A stretch of 64,000 nucleotides of DNA, from assembly GCF_001298105.1 (NCBI RefSeq), contig NZ_LGJH01000146.1:1-64000 (forward strand). Reading direction: 5' to 3'. Position numbers and translations under genes: made by a program. The DNA comes from Novosphingobium sp. ST904. GTDB lineage: Bacteria > Pseudomonadota > Alphaproteobacteria > Sphingomonadales > Sphingomonadaceae. The notes below the pieces were generated by a model. The model saw only the letters and a list, made by a program, of their open reading frames with translations. It was not told the DNA's origin and ran no database searches. Positions 19,203 through 26,289 of the stretch are shown one piece after another; position 1 is the first letter of the stretch, and every line of letters starts with the position of its first letter.

Positions 19203-19456
19203 CAGCCAATCTCCCGCAACAGGGCGGCATAGCCGATGACATCGACCACGCTGTCGGCATGGCGCGGATCGTAGGTAAGCCGGGTGAGCTTGAGGTCGAT
19301 CATGCACAGTGCGACCTGGGCAGGCGTCACCGGCATGCCCAACGTGATCGACCAGCGATCGGCAATGGCGCGGAACTGTTCGGCCGGATCGCCATAATCG
19401 TCCCGGCGCTCTTCCAGCACCTTGGCGGTGTGGCCGAGAATGGACCAACTGGTCAT
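19202..19456 (-). CDS. DUF6378-type phage protein
   Basis: 84 residues. It starts at ATG 19456, overlapping the RuvC-like gene stop (ATGA). LEERRDDYGDPAEQFRAIAD, VTPAQVALCMIDLKLTRLTY and SVVDVIGYAALL reproduce the MazG-like all-helical pattern of DUF6378 proteins found in phages and thought to be related to nucleotide pyrophosphatases. Substrate and role are unknown. It is coupled to replication/recombination genes. Confidence 0.75.
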   Translation of the reverse strand: MTSWSILGHTAKVLEERRDDYGDPAEQFRAIADRWSITLGMPVTPAQVALCMIDLKLTRLTYDPRHADSVVDVIGYAALLREIG

Positions 19457-19992
19457 CGCACACCTCCACGGGTTGCGATGGCCCAAAGCAGGATGGCGAT
19501 GGCATCGGCCTCGTTGTCATCGACGGGGAAGAACCCGACCTTGCGGACAGCATTGATGACTGCGGCCTTGTCGGCATTGCCCTTGCCGGTGATGTACCGC
19601 TTGATCGTGCCCACCGGCACGCCCTGGTAGGCGATCAGGTGCTCCTCGCACCACGCAGTCAGCACGGCCAGCAGGCCGCCGTATACATGTGCGGCGTCGG
19701 TGCCCACGTGGCGACGAACCTCCTCGAAGTAGACCGCCTCGATCGGCCCGGCACCGATATCGAGCTCTTCAAGCCAGCGGCGGAAGCGCAGAAACCGCAT
19801 CCCTCCGCCGTCGAACCGGGTGTGCCTGAACGACACGGTGCCGCTCGAGATGAAGTCGTCGCTCGTCCGCAGCGCCCAGCCGGCGCTGGTACCGAGGTCG
19901 AGGGCGAGCATGGCGCCGCGCGTGATCGTCACCGGTCTTGCCTCCGGCGGGGTTGCACTGCGCACTGGCGCAGGCAGAGTCATAACATCCAT
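19453..19992 (-). CDS. RuvC-like Holliday junction resolvase (phage)
   Basis: 179 residues. An RNase H-like core is visible: first acidic residue in AMLALDLGTSAGWALR, second in AVYFEEVRRHVGTDAAHVYG, and the final acidic pair in FFPVDDNEADAIAILLWAIA. The GKGNADKAAVINAVRKVGF segment is typical of RuvC family members. It should cleave branched DNA before packaging or during recombination. The N-terminal 27 residues may be non-structural, and an internal Met (AMLALDLG) is an alternative start. Confidence 0.85.
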   Translation of the reverse strand: MDVMTLPAPVRSATPPEARPVTITRGAMLALDLGTSAGWALRTSDDFISSGTVSFRHTRFDGGGMRFLRFRRWLEELDIGAGPIEAVYFEEVRRHVGTDAAHVYGGLLAVLTAWCEEHLIAYQGVPVGTIKRYITGKGNADKAAVINAVRKVGFFPVDDNEADAIAILLWAIATRGGVR

Positions 19993-20108
19993 GATGATTC
20001 TCCAATGGGGATGGATCGTGGTGCGGATGGCGGTGGTTTAGTGCTTGGCGGTACGGACCACCGTCGTCCGGTCATGGGGGGATGGGTTTCAGGACACGGG
20101 CGCCTCCA

Positions 20109-20651
20109 TCAGAACGGGATGTCCGAGAGCTCATCGTCGAGCTCCTGGAGAGTTGTTTTGTTGGGCCGGACACTCACGACCTGCGCGCCGGGGAACGCGT
20201 CCTTGGCGGCAGCGAGGATCGGGTGGCAGCGAATGACATTGGCGATCTCGTCGAGCGCCCAGACCTGGGCCGACCGGCCATGTCGCTGGGCCCGGCCGGT
20301 GTCGCGCAGGTCCCGCACCAGGATGACGAGACCTTGCTCCGTCTCGAACTCCCACTGGTCGACCGGCAGCGGCTCGCCCTTCGCCTCGCGCGCCAGCTGA
20401 TCGAGCTTGTCGTAGGCCCGCAGCATCGCCTCGCCGTGCTGGCGGACGAGCTTGAGGTTGAACTCCCAGACCGCGGCGTTGAACAGTTTATGCTGGGCGT
20501 GGAACCGCTCGGCCCACTCGATCGGTACCAGCATGGGCAAACGCCCGATGCCCCAGCGCTCGTCCATTTCACGACCGCGCTGGTCGACGCAGTTGATGAT
20601 GACCTGCATGTCGCTGATTTGACCATGCCGGGTCGGTGGCGCGCCCTTCAT
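20109..20651 (-). CDS. Phage hypothetical protein of the replication module
   Basis: 180 residues. Elements include MQVIINCVDQRGREMDERWG, VPIEWAERFHAQHKLFNAAV and FETEQGLVILVRDLRDTGRA. It overlaps the preceding small gene (ATG 20651 against a stop at 20648), so it is co-translated. No family is recognised; the mixed alpha/beta composition gives no catalytic clue. It lies between the iteron-like repeat gene and the RuvC-like resolvase. Confidence 0.65.
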   Translation of the reverse strand: MKGAPPTRHGQISDMQVIINCVDQRGREMDERWGIGRLPMLVPIEWAERFHAQHKLFNAAVWEFNLKLVRQHGEAMLRAYDKLDQLAREAKGEPLPVDQWEFETEQGLVILVRDLRDTGRAQRHGRSAQVWALDEIANVIRCHPILAAAKDAFPGAQVVSVRPNKTTLQELDDELSDIPF

Positions 20652-20848
20652 GCGCCCCTCCTTTCGCTGTTGAGAATTGAGGCTGACGACGCGCCTGGGC
20701 GTTGTCGGAAGCTCTTAGGGGGTATGGGGGGGAAGCGACTGCGCGTTCCGACGGCTTCCGACCGCGCTTCCGCCGCCTTCCGACTGGCTTCCGACTGACG
20801 CAAAACCGTGCTTCCGACGGCTTCCGACAAAGTGATTTTGGGGCTCAT
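20648..20848 (-). CDS. Small coupled phage protein containing repeated DNA
   Basis: 66 residues from ATG 20848, overlapping the helicase stop (ATGA). The sequence is dominated by SEA/KAAEA-type repeats (SEAVGSTVLRQSEASRKAAE) because the gene contains seven TTCCGNC-type DNA repeats. Open reading, tight coupling and overlap with the next gene support translation, but the DNA repeats may be the selected feature. No domain is recognised. Confidence 0.5.
   Translation of the reverse strand: MSPKITLSEAVGSTVLRQSEASRKAAEARSEAVGTRSRFPPIPPKSFRQRPGASSASILNSERRGA
20746..20828 (-). repeat. Seven iteron-like repeats (core TTCCGAC), candidate replication origin
   Basis: On the plus strand TTCCGAC or TTCCGCC occurs seven times, beginning at 20746, 20756, 20768, 20778, 20789, 20812 and 20822. 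Spacing is 10-12 bases except one gap of 23, so most copies lie on one DNA face. One inverted copy (GTCGGAAGC) lies at 20704-20712. The cluster sits inside a small gene directly downstream of the primase/helicase gene, a common place for phage origins. Origin function is inferred. Confidence 0.55.
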
Positions 20849-21924
20849 CTGTCGGGCTCCAGGTACTTCACGACCCTCAGACCAGAGGCCTTGCCGTGGA
20901 ACTTTCCGGCCTCGGTGACGAGGTAGCCGTGCTGCTGCCACTTGGTGATGGAGGTCTCCGCCTCGCGCTTGGAGACGCCGTATTGGTCTGAGATCAGGTC
21001 GACCGCGAACCGGCCCTTGCGCCGGGCATGGGGGAATGCCGACCAGGGCGAGCCCGCCCGCCAGGCCTCGTCGATCGCCTGGAAAATCTCGCGGATCTGG
21101 TGCCAGCTGAGGCGTTTCTCCTCGACCGGTGTTGCTCCGGTCCCGAGCACCGGCACCAGCGTCGACTGTTCCGCGCCAAGGCCCGTGGTGAGGTCGACCA
21201 CCTTCATGGAGAAATGCAGGTCATCGAGCTCCTCGCCGTCCTTCTGCTTCTCGACCGACAGGACCGTGGTGGCCTCGTCCTTGGCGACCCGGATCGAGGT
21301 GTCGCAGCCGCCCAGCAGTACGGTCGAGCCGCGCATGCCGCGGTCGAGATCCTTGCCCGCGTGGTGGATGCCGATCACGGTGCCGTTGCAGTGCTGCTGG
21401 ATGGCCGCGCAGCCGTCGATGAACATCGACATGGCCTCCTGGCTGTTCTCGTCTTCACCAGGGATCGAGCGCGACACCGTGTCGATCACGACCAGGCCGA
21501 TCTCGAAATCCACCGCTGCCCGGACCTGGTCGATCGTCCGCTTCAGCTTCTCGAGGCTGGCCGGATCGAGCATGTGCACGGCGACCGGGAGCAGCCGGAA
21601 CGGTGCATCAACGCCTGTGAGACCATGTTCCCGGCGCCAGCCCTTGATGCGCTGACCGATGCCGAATTTGCCTTCGCCGGCGATGTAGAGGACGCCGGTC
21701 CGCTTTGTGGGCTTGCCGTGCCAGTCGAGGCCGTAGGCAACCCGCAGGACCATATCGAGGGCGATGAAAGTCTTGTGCTCGCCCGGCCGACCATAGAGCA
21801 GGACCAGGCCGTTTGCCGGGACCAGCTCGTCGATCCGCCAGCTGGGCGGCGGCATGGTGTCGATCTCGTCGAGGCTGAGAGTCTCGAACACGTCCGGGCT
21901 GGTGACGGCCTCCGCCTCGAACAT
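20845..21924 (-). CDS. RepA/AAA_25-type replicative helicase domain protein
   Basis: 359 residues from ATG 21924 (MFEAEAVTSPDVFETLSLDE). Walker A is LLYGRPGEHKTFIALDMVLR, Walker B GLVVIDTVSRSIPGEDENS, and a sensor region HCNGTVIGIHHAGKD follows, as in RepA/RSF1010-type hexameric helicases. The C-terminal 110 residues resemble a winged-helix (SKREAETSITKWQQHGYLVT). It may be a separate gene following the primase, or the C-terminal half of a fused primase-helicase: removing one base of the C3 run at 21927-21929 merges both frames with no stop between. Confidence 0.85.
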   Translation of the reverse strand: MFEAEAVTSPDVFETLSLDEIDTMPPPSWRIDELVPANGLVLLYGRPGEHKTFIALDMVLRVAYGLDWHGKPTKRTGVLYIAGEGKFGIGQRIKGWRREHGLTGVDAPFRLLPVAVHMLDPASLEKLKRTIDQVRAAVDFEIGLVVIDTVSRSIPGEDENSQEAMSMFIDGCAAIQQHCNGTVIGIHHAGKDLDRGMRGSTVLLGGCDTSIRVAKDEATTVLSVEKQKDGEELDDLHFSMKVVDLTTGLGAEQSTLVPVLGTGATPVEEKRLSWHQIREIFQAIDEAWRAGSPWSAFPHARRKGRFAVDLISDQYGVSKREAETSITKWQQHGYLVTEAGKFHGKASGLRVVKYLEPDR

Positions 21925-22866
21925 GGCCCGAGGCCTCGATGCCGGACACTGCGGCCATGTCGTTGAAGTCGGTGCCGAGGCTTGCGACCGGGAACGTGGG
22001 GAACAGTGCCGGGCAGCCCAGGATGCGGGCAGCGGTGATTGCAGCTTCGCGGCCGACGTTCTTCGCCTTGCCCCGGTCATCGTCGCCGGCAACGATCCAG
22101 GATGCGCCGGGATGGGCAGCAGCCAAGCGCTCTGCGACCTTGACGAGATTGCCGGCGTTGAACGCCACGACGACGGTGTGGCCGGTCGCTTCATGGAGCG
22201 TGGCGCCGGTGGCGAAGCCCTCGCACACCAATACCGGGCCGGTTGTCTCGCCAATCTTGCGGCCGATGACGAACAACCCGCTGGCGGTCGGCAGATCGGA
22301 GCAGAACAGCTTGTGTCCCTCAGCGTCGATCGATTGCAGCGATTGGATCTTGCCGTCCGGCCCATGAAGGGGAACGAGAATGTGGGCGCCATCGATGCGC
22401 GTGCCATTGGGCCTGATGCCCTTGGCCGTCAGGTAGGGATGGCTGGTGTAGGTTGGGTCCGCTGCAATCCAGCGTTCACGCGCCTGGCGCATCGCCACAT
22501 CGCGCCGCTCCGCCTGTTCGGCCTCGAACCGTGCCTGGCGGGATTTGAGTTCGGCCACGCGATCAGCCGACATGACTGGGAATGTCCCGCCCGTCAGGCT
22601 CTCGGCAGCAGCCCGGATGTCGAGCCCCTCGATGTGCTGAAGGAAGTCGAAAATGTCGCCGTGCGCGGCGCAGCCATAGCAATGGTAGCGCTGATCCTGC
22701 GGATAGACGGTGAATGACGGCGTGCGCTCGTCATGGAATGGGCACAGGCCAACGAGCTGGTGGCCGCGGCGCTTGAGGACAACATGACGGCCGACAGCCT
22801 CGGCCAGCGGATACTGATCCTTGATGGCCTCGATATCGATACCGCCTGTTTCGATGCGACGCGCCA
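21925..22866 (-). CDS. DnaG-like primase, CHC2 zinc finger and TOPRIM
   Basis: Start at ATG 22866 (MARRIETGGIDIEAIKDQYP). A CHC2-type zinc finger is clear: GLCPFHDERTPSF and RYHCYGCAAHGDIFDFL. The TOPRIM domain follows, with acidic site VLVCEGFATGATLHEATG and the DDDRGKAKN pair. Its frame shows no stop at the helicase start but runs on for about 320 bases of unlikely sequence, so the true end is at the helicase junction. Either a base is extra at 21927-21929 and the protein is a primase-helicase fusion (T7 gp4-like organisation), or the stop was lost. It makes primers for phage DNA synthesis. Confidence 0.88.
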
Positions 22867-22966
22867 TCGCTGCCGGACTCACTTTCCTGGATGTGTATAA
22901 GTTTGGGGGTAAGTCGGGGATGAGCGGTGGATGCCGGGCCAACGCAGCAGCCCGGCATTCATGAGA

Positions 22967-23623
22967 TCAGAACAGCGGTGCCCCTGCCGGTGCGGGTGCG
23001 GGTGCGGGTGCCGATGCAGGTGCAGGTGCCACCGGGGGCGGCATGTGCGCGGCTGGCGCAGCGGCAACGGGCGGAAGAGTCGGCGTTACCGCAGCAGCAG
23101 CCGGCTGGTCGCCGTCACCAAGAGCCTCAGGCCGATCGGCCCAGCCGACGATCTCGAACTTCGGCTGGTAGTTGGTGCCGTGCTTGTTGGTGACCGGATG
23201 GACACCAACGCACCGAACGACCGGGAGCTTGCCGCTTGCCGCCTCGGGTGCCGCCACCCACAGATCATACAGTTTGTTCATCGCCTCGATCACGATGCCG
23301 GCCGTCGATGAAAACTCGCGTAGGCCCAGCAGGTTCTTCTCGGAGTAGAGGTCGAGCTGGAAGCCGCGTTTGAAGTCCTGGCCGGGGTTGGGCGCAGACT
23401 CCGAGAACGACGGGTCCATGACCTTTTCGGGCGCAACGCCGCTCGTGAACTTGAACCAGCCAGTCTGGAGGCCTGGCATGTCGAACACCGCCGTCATGTC
23501 CGTGACTTCGAACTGCGGTTCGTCCTTGCCATCGCGCTTGGTGTACCAGCGCCCGGCCTTGGCGTTGTACGAGACAAACACCTTGAAATCCCCGCCGCCA
23601 GACGGGGCTGTCATGAAACCCAT
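22967..23623 (-). CDS. Phage protein with Pro/Ala-rich tail, possible ssDNA-binding role
   Basis: 218 residues. The folded part (GGGDFKVFVSYNAKAGRWYT, ending near FEIVGWADRPEAL) is beta-rich and contains FKRGFQLDLYSEKNLLGL. The last 45 residues are low complexity (PAPASAPAPAPAPAGAPLF). A beta-rich body plus a disordered C-terminal tail, between an exonuclease-type gene and the primase, resembles single-strand binding proteins, but I see no clear OB-fold motif, and the tail ends LF rather than the acidic DDIPF type. Annotated as unknown with that suggestion. Confidence 0.6.
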   Translation of the reverse strand: MGFMTAPSGGGDFKVFVSYNAKAGRWYTKRDGKDEPQFEVTDMTAVFDMPGLQTGWFKFTSGVAPEKVMDPSFSESAPNPGQDFKRGFQLDLYSEKNLLGLREFSSTAGIVIEAMNKLYDLWVAAPEAASGKLPVVRCVGVHPVTNKHGTNYQPKFEIVGWADRPEALGDGDQPAAAAVTPTLPPVAAAPAAHMPPPVAPAPASAPAPAPAPAGAPLF

Positions 23624-23642
23624 GATCCTGTTTCCTCTTCTC

Positions 23643-24446
23643 TCAGTGAGCCGCGTTCAGGCAGGCGGCGTCGCCTTCGGGGGATGGTCCCCAGACCTCC
23701 TCGGCCGCTTGGCGTGCCGCAGGGTCGTTCCAGTAAAAGCTGTCGAGATCCGGCGAGAGCGAGCGGGTCAGTTCCGCGCCGTCGCCCGACAGCGACAGAA
23801 ACCGCTCGATCGACTGCGCAATGCTGACCACCCTCGCGAGATGCGAACGGGGATCTTCCAGCCTGTAGACGCCCATCTTCTGGGGCGTGACGTAGGCGAA
23901 GCGGATCTCGGCATTGCCGTGGGCAGCATGGTAGATCGCACCCTGCCGGGCGTGCGGATCGGAGATCTTGGATGACAACCGCAGCTGGGTCTTGAGATCG
24001 ACGATGATGCCGTGGTCCGGGAACCAGAAGTCGAGCCATCCGATGAACGGTACCGGCACGCCGGGAAGTTGAACCTCGATCCGGTGCTGGCGATTGCCAT
24101 CGGCGGCTTCCGGCACACCGTATTGGCGCAGTTCGGCCAGGGCGACGGCGACCGCGGGCGCAATGGCTGCACGTTCCTTGTCGACCCCGGGATGGCCCGA
24201 CAGTGCGGTCAGCTGGTTGAACCGCGTAATTGCCAGTTCCTGGCAGGCCTCAACCGGCGCGCTGGGATCGAACAGTCCCATCTCGACACCGGCCTCAATG
24301 GATGTGCCGCGGTGAGCAGCAGGGCCGACAGTTGATTTGCGGCCCATCAGCTTCTGCATCGCCCACATCGAGGGCTGCGCCACGAACAGGTTGATCGAGG
24401 ACGCCGACAGATGATCGAGCCCATGGCGTTCAAACGCGCCGCTCAC
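23643..24446 (-). CDS. PD-(D/E)XK nuclease (RecB/Cas4-like) of prophage
   Basis: 267 residues from GTG 24446, overlapping the upstream HTH gene stop. The nuclease core reads VPFIGWLDFWFPDHGIIVDL followed by KTQLRLSSK: Asp in GWLDF, then the D-hydrophobic-K of VDLKT. Upstream, HLSASSINLFVAQPSMWAMQ is the typical opening helix of the RecB-like family, and ARQGAIYHAA supplies the conserved downstream Q/Y helix. Likely a phage exonuclease for recombination or host DNA processing. It is the first large gene of the early leftward operon. Confidence 0.85.
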   Translation of the reverse strand: MSGAFERHGLDHLSASSINLFVAQPSMWAMQKLMGRKSTVGPAAHRGTSIEAGVEMGLFDPSAPVEACQELAITRFNQLTALSGHPGVDKERAAIAPAVAVALAELRQYGVPEAADGNRQHRIEVQLPGVPVPFIGWLDFWFPDHGIIVDLKTQLRLSSKISDPHARQGAIYHAAHGNAEIRFAYVTPQKMGVYRLEDPRSHLARVVSIAQSIERFLSLSGDGAELTRSLSPDLDSFYWNDPAARQAAEEVWGPSPEGDAACLNAAH

Positions 24447-24676
24447 TTGGCGACCTTCTTCCGACGCGGGCTCGGCTGATAGGTGATCATGAAGGTGCGG
24501 ACGCGCGCTTCGGTGTCAGGCCAGAGCCGGCGACCGGCCTTGAGCTGACGAATCAGCTTCCAGTCATTGACTGCGTGGCGGCCAAAGGCGCTCTCGCTGA
24601 GCTTATGGATCCGGAGGAATGCGTCGATATCGGAAAGGAGCGGGTGCGATGTCATCCCCCGATTATTACGGGACAC
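24443..24676 (-). CDS. Small HTH-like early protein (Cro-like position)
   Basis: Up to 77 residues (GTG 24676; an alternative ATG at 24655 gives 70). Helical sequence LSDIDAFLRIHKLSESAFGR, HAVNDWKLIRQLKAGRRLWP, DTEARVRTFM. This resembles a compact helix-turn-helix, and it is the first gene of the leftward early operon, divergent from the CI-type repressor: the Cro position. A Lys/Arg-rich C-terminus (PSPRRKKVAK) favours DNA contact. Function as anti-repressor/Cro is inferred from position. Confidence 0.65.
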   Translation of the reverse strand: MSRNNRGMTSHPLLSDIDAFLRIHKLSESAFGRHAVNDWKLIRQLKAGRRLWPDTEARVRTFMITYQPSPRRKKVAK

Positions 24677-24717
24677 ATCCTACATTTCAATCCTCATCCC
24701 GCTTCACCAATGCATAT

Positions 24718-24735
24718 TGCGGGAACTGTCCCGCA
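24718..24735. promoter_or_regulatory. Palindromic operator in divergent repressor/early promoter region
   Basis: TGCGGGAACTGTCCCGCA has perfect 7-base arms around ACTG. It lies in the 76-base divergent interval between the Cro-position gene and the CI-type repressor, 17 bases before the repressor ATG. A TCCCGC half-site lies at 24697-24702, and a close copy of the left part (TGCGGGAAGCTG) lies at 25492-25503 just after the repressor gene. It is therefore the expected CI operator. Confidence 0.7.
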
Positions 24736-24752
24736 GTGCTAGGTGCAAGGCC

Positions 24753-25478
24753 ATGACAGAGAAAGCTCTCTTCGACATCGTGCATCTGCGCACTGTCCTG
24801 GAAACGGCCACAGGCCCCGGGTCGAAGTGGAATGCGCGCTCGCTCTCGCTGGCGGCGTCTGCGGGGAAAAGCCCGCATCTGGTGCGAGACATCATCCGCG
24901 GCAAGAGTGCCAACCCGCAGCTGGAAACGGTGCTCGGCCTCGCCAAGGCGCTCGAGATGGACATTGCGCAACTGGTGCCATCGACCGCGACCCTGATGCC
25001 GCGCGTCGGCATGACCGGCGGCGTGGAGCAGCTTGAGGTCGTGGGTGCGGTGGCGGCCGGGGTCTGGCGCGAACAGACCGACTGGGCGGCGGAAGACCGC
25101 TATTCCATTGAGGTTGGGCCTAATCCTGTTGCGGGTGGCGAACGGTTCGCATTGCGGATGGAGGGTCACTCTATGGACAAGATCATCCCGCCAGGCTCCG
25201 ACCTCGAATGCCTGCGGGTGTCCTATGGTTTTGTCGAACCTCAGCCGGGCGACATCGTGATCGTCCAGCGCGATCGGCACGACCTGCACGAGCTTACCTG
25301 CAAGCGGCTCGACCATGACGGGACAAATTTCATCCTGCGCGCGGAATCCACCCGCGCCGAGTTCCAGGAGCCGATCGTGATCGGCAATCCGGACGAGGAT
25401 AATCATGACGACGAGGGCGTGAACATCATCGGGATCGTGCTGCGCTCGCACCAGAACCTGTTCCAGCGCCGACGCTAA
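24753..25478 (+). CDS. CI-like prophage repressor (HTH + S24 peptidase)
   Basis: 241 residues from ATG 24753. The N-terminal HTH spans about 30-70 (SLSLAASAGKSPHLVRDIIR, NPQLETVLGLAKALEMDI). The C-terminal LexA/CI-type S24 domain has the Ser nucleophile in RMEGHSMDKIIPPGSDL and the Lys general base in LTCKRLDHDG. An Ala-Gly dipeptide in GAVAAGVWRE is a likely RecA-stimulated self-cleavage site, so the prophage should be SOS inducible. It is divergent from the early operon across the palindromic operator. All key residues are present, so immunity should be functional. Confidence 0.92.
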   Translation: MTEKALFDIVHLRTVLETATGPGSKWNARSLSLAASAGKSPHLVRDIIRGKSANPQLETVLGLAKALEMDIAQLVPSTATLMPRVGMTGGVEQLEVVGAVAAGVWREQTDWAAEDRYSIEVGPNPVAGGERFALRMEGHSMDKIIPPGSDLECLRVSYGFVEPQPGDIVIVQRDRHDLHELTCKRLDHDGTNFILRAESTRAEFQEPIVIGNPDEDNHDDEGVNIIGIVLRSHQNLFQRRR

Positions 25479-25621
25479 CGGTCCTGCATTTTGCGGGAAG
25501 CTGTATGCCCACCACGCGTTGACGTGGGATATATCCCAACTTATTCTCCCCTCAACCGATCAGGGGATGGATCCGCATAGGCGGCGTCCCGTGACGCCCA
25601 GCCTTTCATGCGGAAGCCTCT

Positions 25622-25840
25622 ATGCAATCCTCGCTCTGTGGTCCGAACGCCACGCCGCCCCACGAACTGCCAGCCGATGCCCGGCTCTCCGAGTTGGGCC
25701 AGATCCTCGCCGCGGGGGTGCTGCGCATGCGCCAACAGTCCAGTTCTATATCTGGCGAGGAGGGAGATAGTTCACTCGCTATCCCGGCCGCCAAGAGCGT
25801 CAGTCGTCCCCGGGCAAAAGCCCGGATTGGAGGACGATAA
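25622..25840 (+). CDS. Small protein heading the DUF2924-recombinase cassette
   Basis: 72 residues. Its TAA overlaps the ATG of the DUF2924 gene (TAATG). Sequence ELPADARLSELGQILAAGVL, RMRQQSSSISGEEGDSSLAI is, as I recall, a recurring small protein in front of DUF2924/serine recombinase pairs in alphaproteobacteria. It contains one amphipathic helix and a disordered Ser-rich tail. Function is unknown; coupling suggests joint action with the recombinase. Confidence 0.65.
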   Translation: MQSSLCGPNATPPHELPADARLSELGQILAAGVLRMRQQSSSISGEEGDSSLAIPAAKSVSRPRAKARIGGR

Positions 25841-26289
25841 TGAAGGTCGAAGACAATGCGCAGGTGCTGGCCAGGCTGGCAGCCCTGAAGGACATGACGG
25901 TCAGGGAACTGAAGGCGGAATGGGCAAAGCTGTTCAGCAGCGAAGCGCCCAACAACAGTCGACCGTTCCTGGAACAGCGGCTGGCCTACCGCATCCAGGA
26001 GCTAACTTGGGGCGGCCCGTCCAAGCCGGTCAGGCAGTTGCTCGACGCGCTGGCCGATGAGGTCGAGGGCAAGAAGGTTAGGAAGTCGGTCATCGCCGAC
26101 CCGCGCAACCCGGTGATCGGCACCCGGCTGGTGCGCGAGTGGGACGGCGCCGAGCATGTCGTCACGGTGCTGAAGGATGGGTTCGACTGGCAGGGCCGCC
26201 GGTACAAGTCGCTGTCGGCCATTGCCCGCACGATTACCGGCACCCAGTGGAACGGTTACCGCTTCTTCGGTCTGCGGGGGATCGCATGA
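25840..26289 (+). CDS. DUF2924 protein, recombinase partner
   Basis: 149 residues. The DUF2924 pattern is clear: LAALKDMTVRELKAEWAKLF, RPFLEQRLAYRIQELTWGG, then GTRLVREWDGAEHVVTVLKD, FDWQGRRYKSLSAIARTITG and the end TQWNGYRFFGLRG. The family sits almost always beside large serine recombinases in alphaproteobacterial mobile elements and may be a DNA-binding accessory or directionality factor (unproven). Its stop overlaps the recombinase ATG (ATGA). Confidence 0.9.
   Translation: MKVEDNAQVLARLAALKDMTVRELKAEWAKLFSSEAPNNSRPFLEQRLAYRIQELTWGGPSKPVRQLLDALADEVEGKKVRKSVIADPRNPVIGTRLVREWDGAEHVVTVLKDGFDWQGRRYKSLSAIARTITGTQWNGYRFFGLRGIA

Noticed and set aside
20746..20828. CRISPR-like array
   Set aside because: The repeats are only 7-8 bases with 2-4 base gaps; there are no spacer-sized intervals and no cas genes.
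22867..22942. Longer primase with TTG start at 22942
   Set aside because: The extra 25 residues are not typical of DnaG-type N-termini, and ATG 22866 begins at the expected point before the zinc finger.
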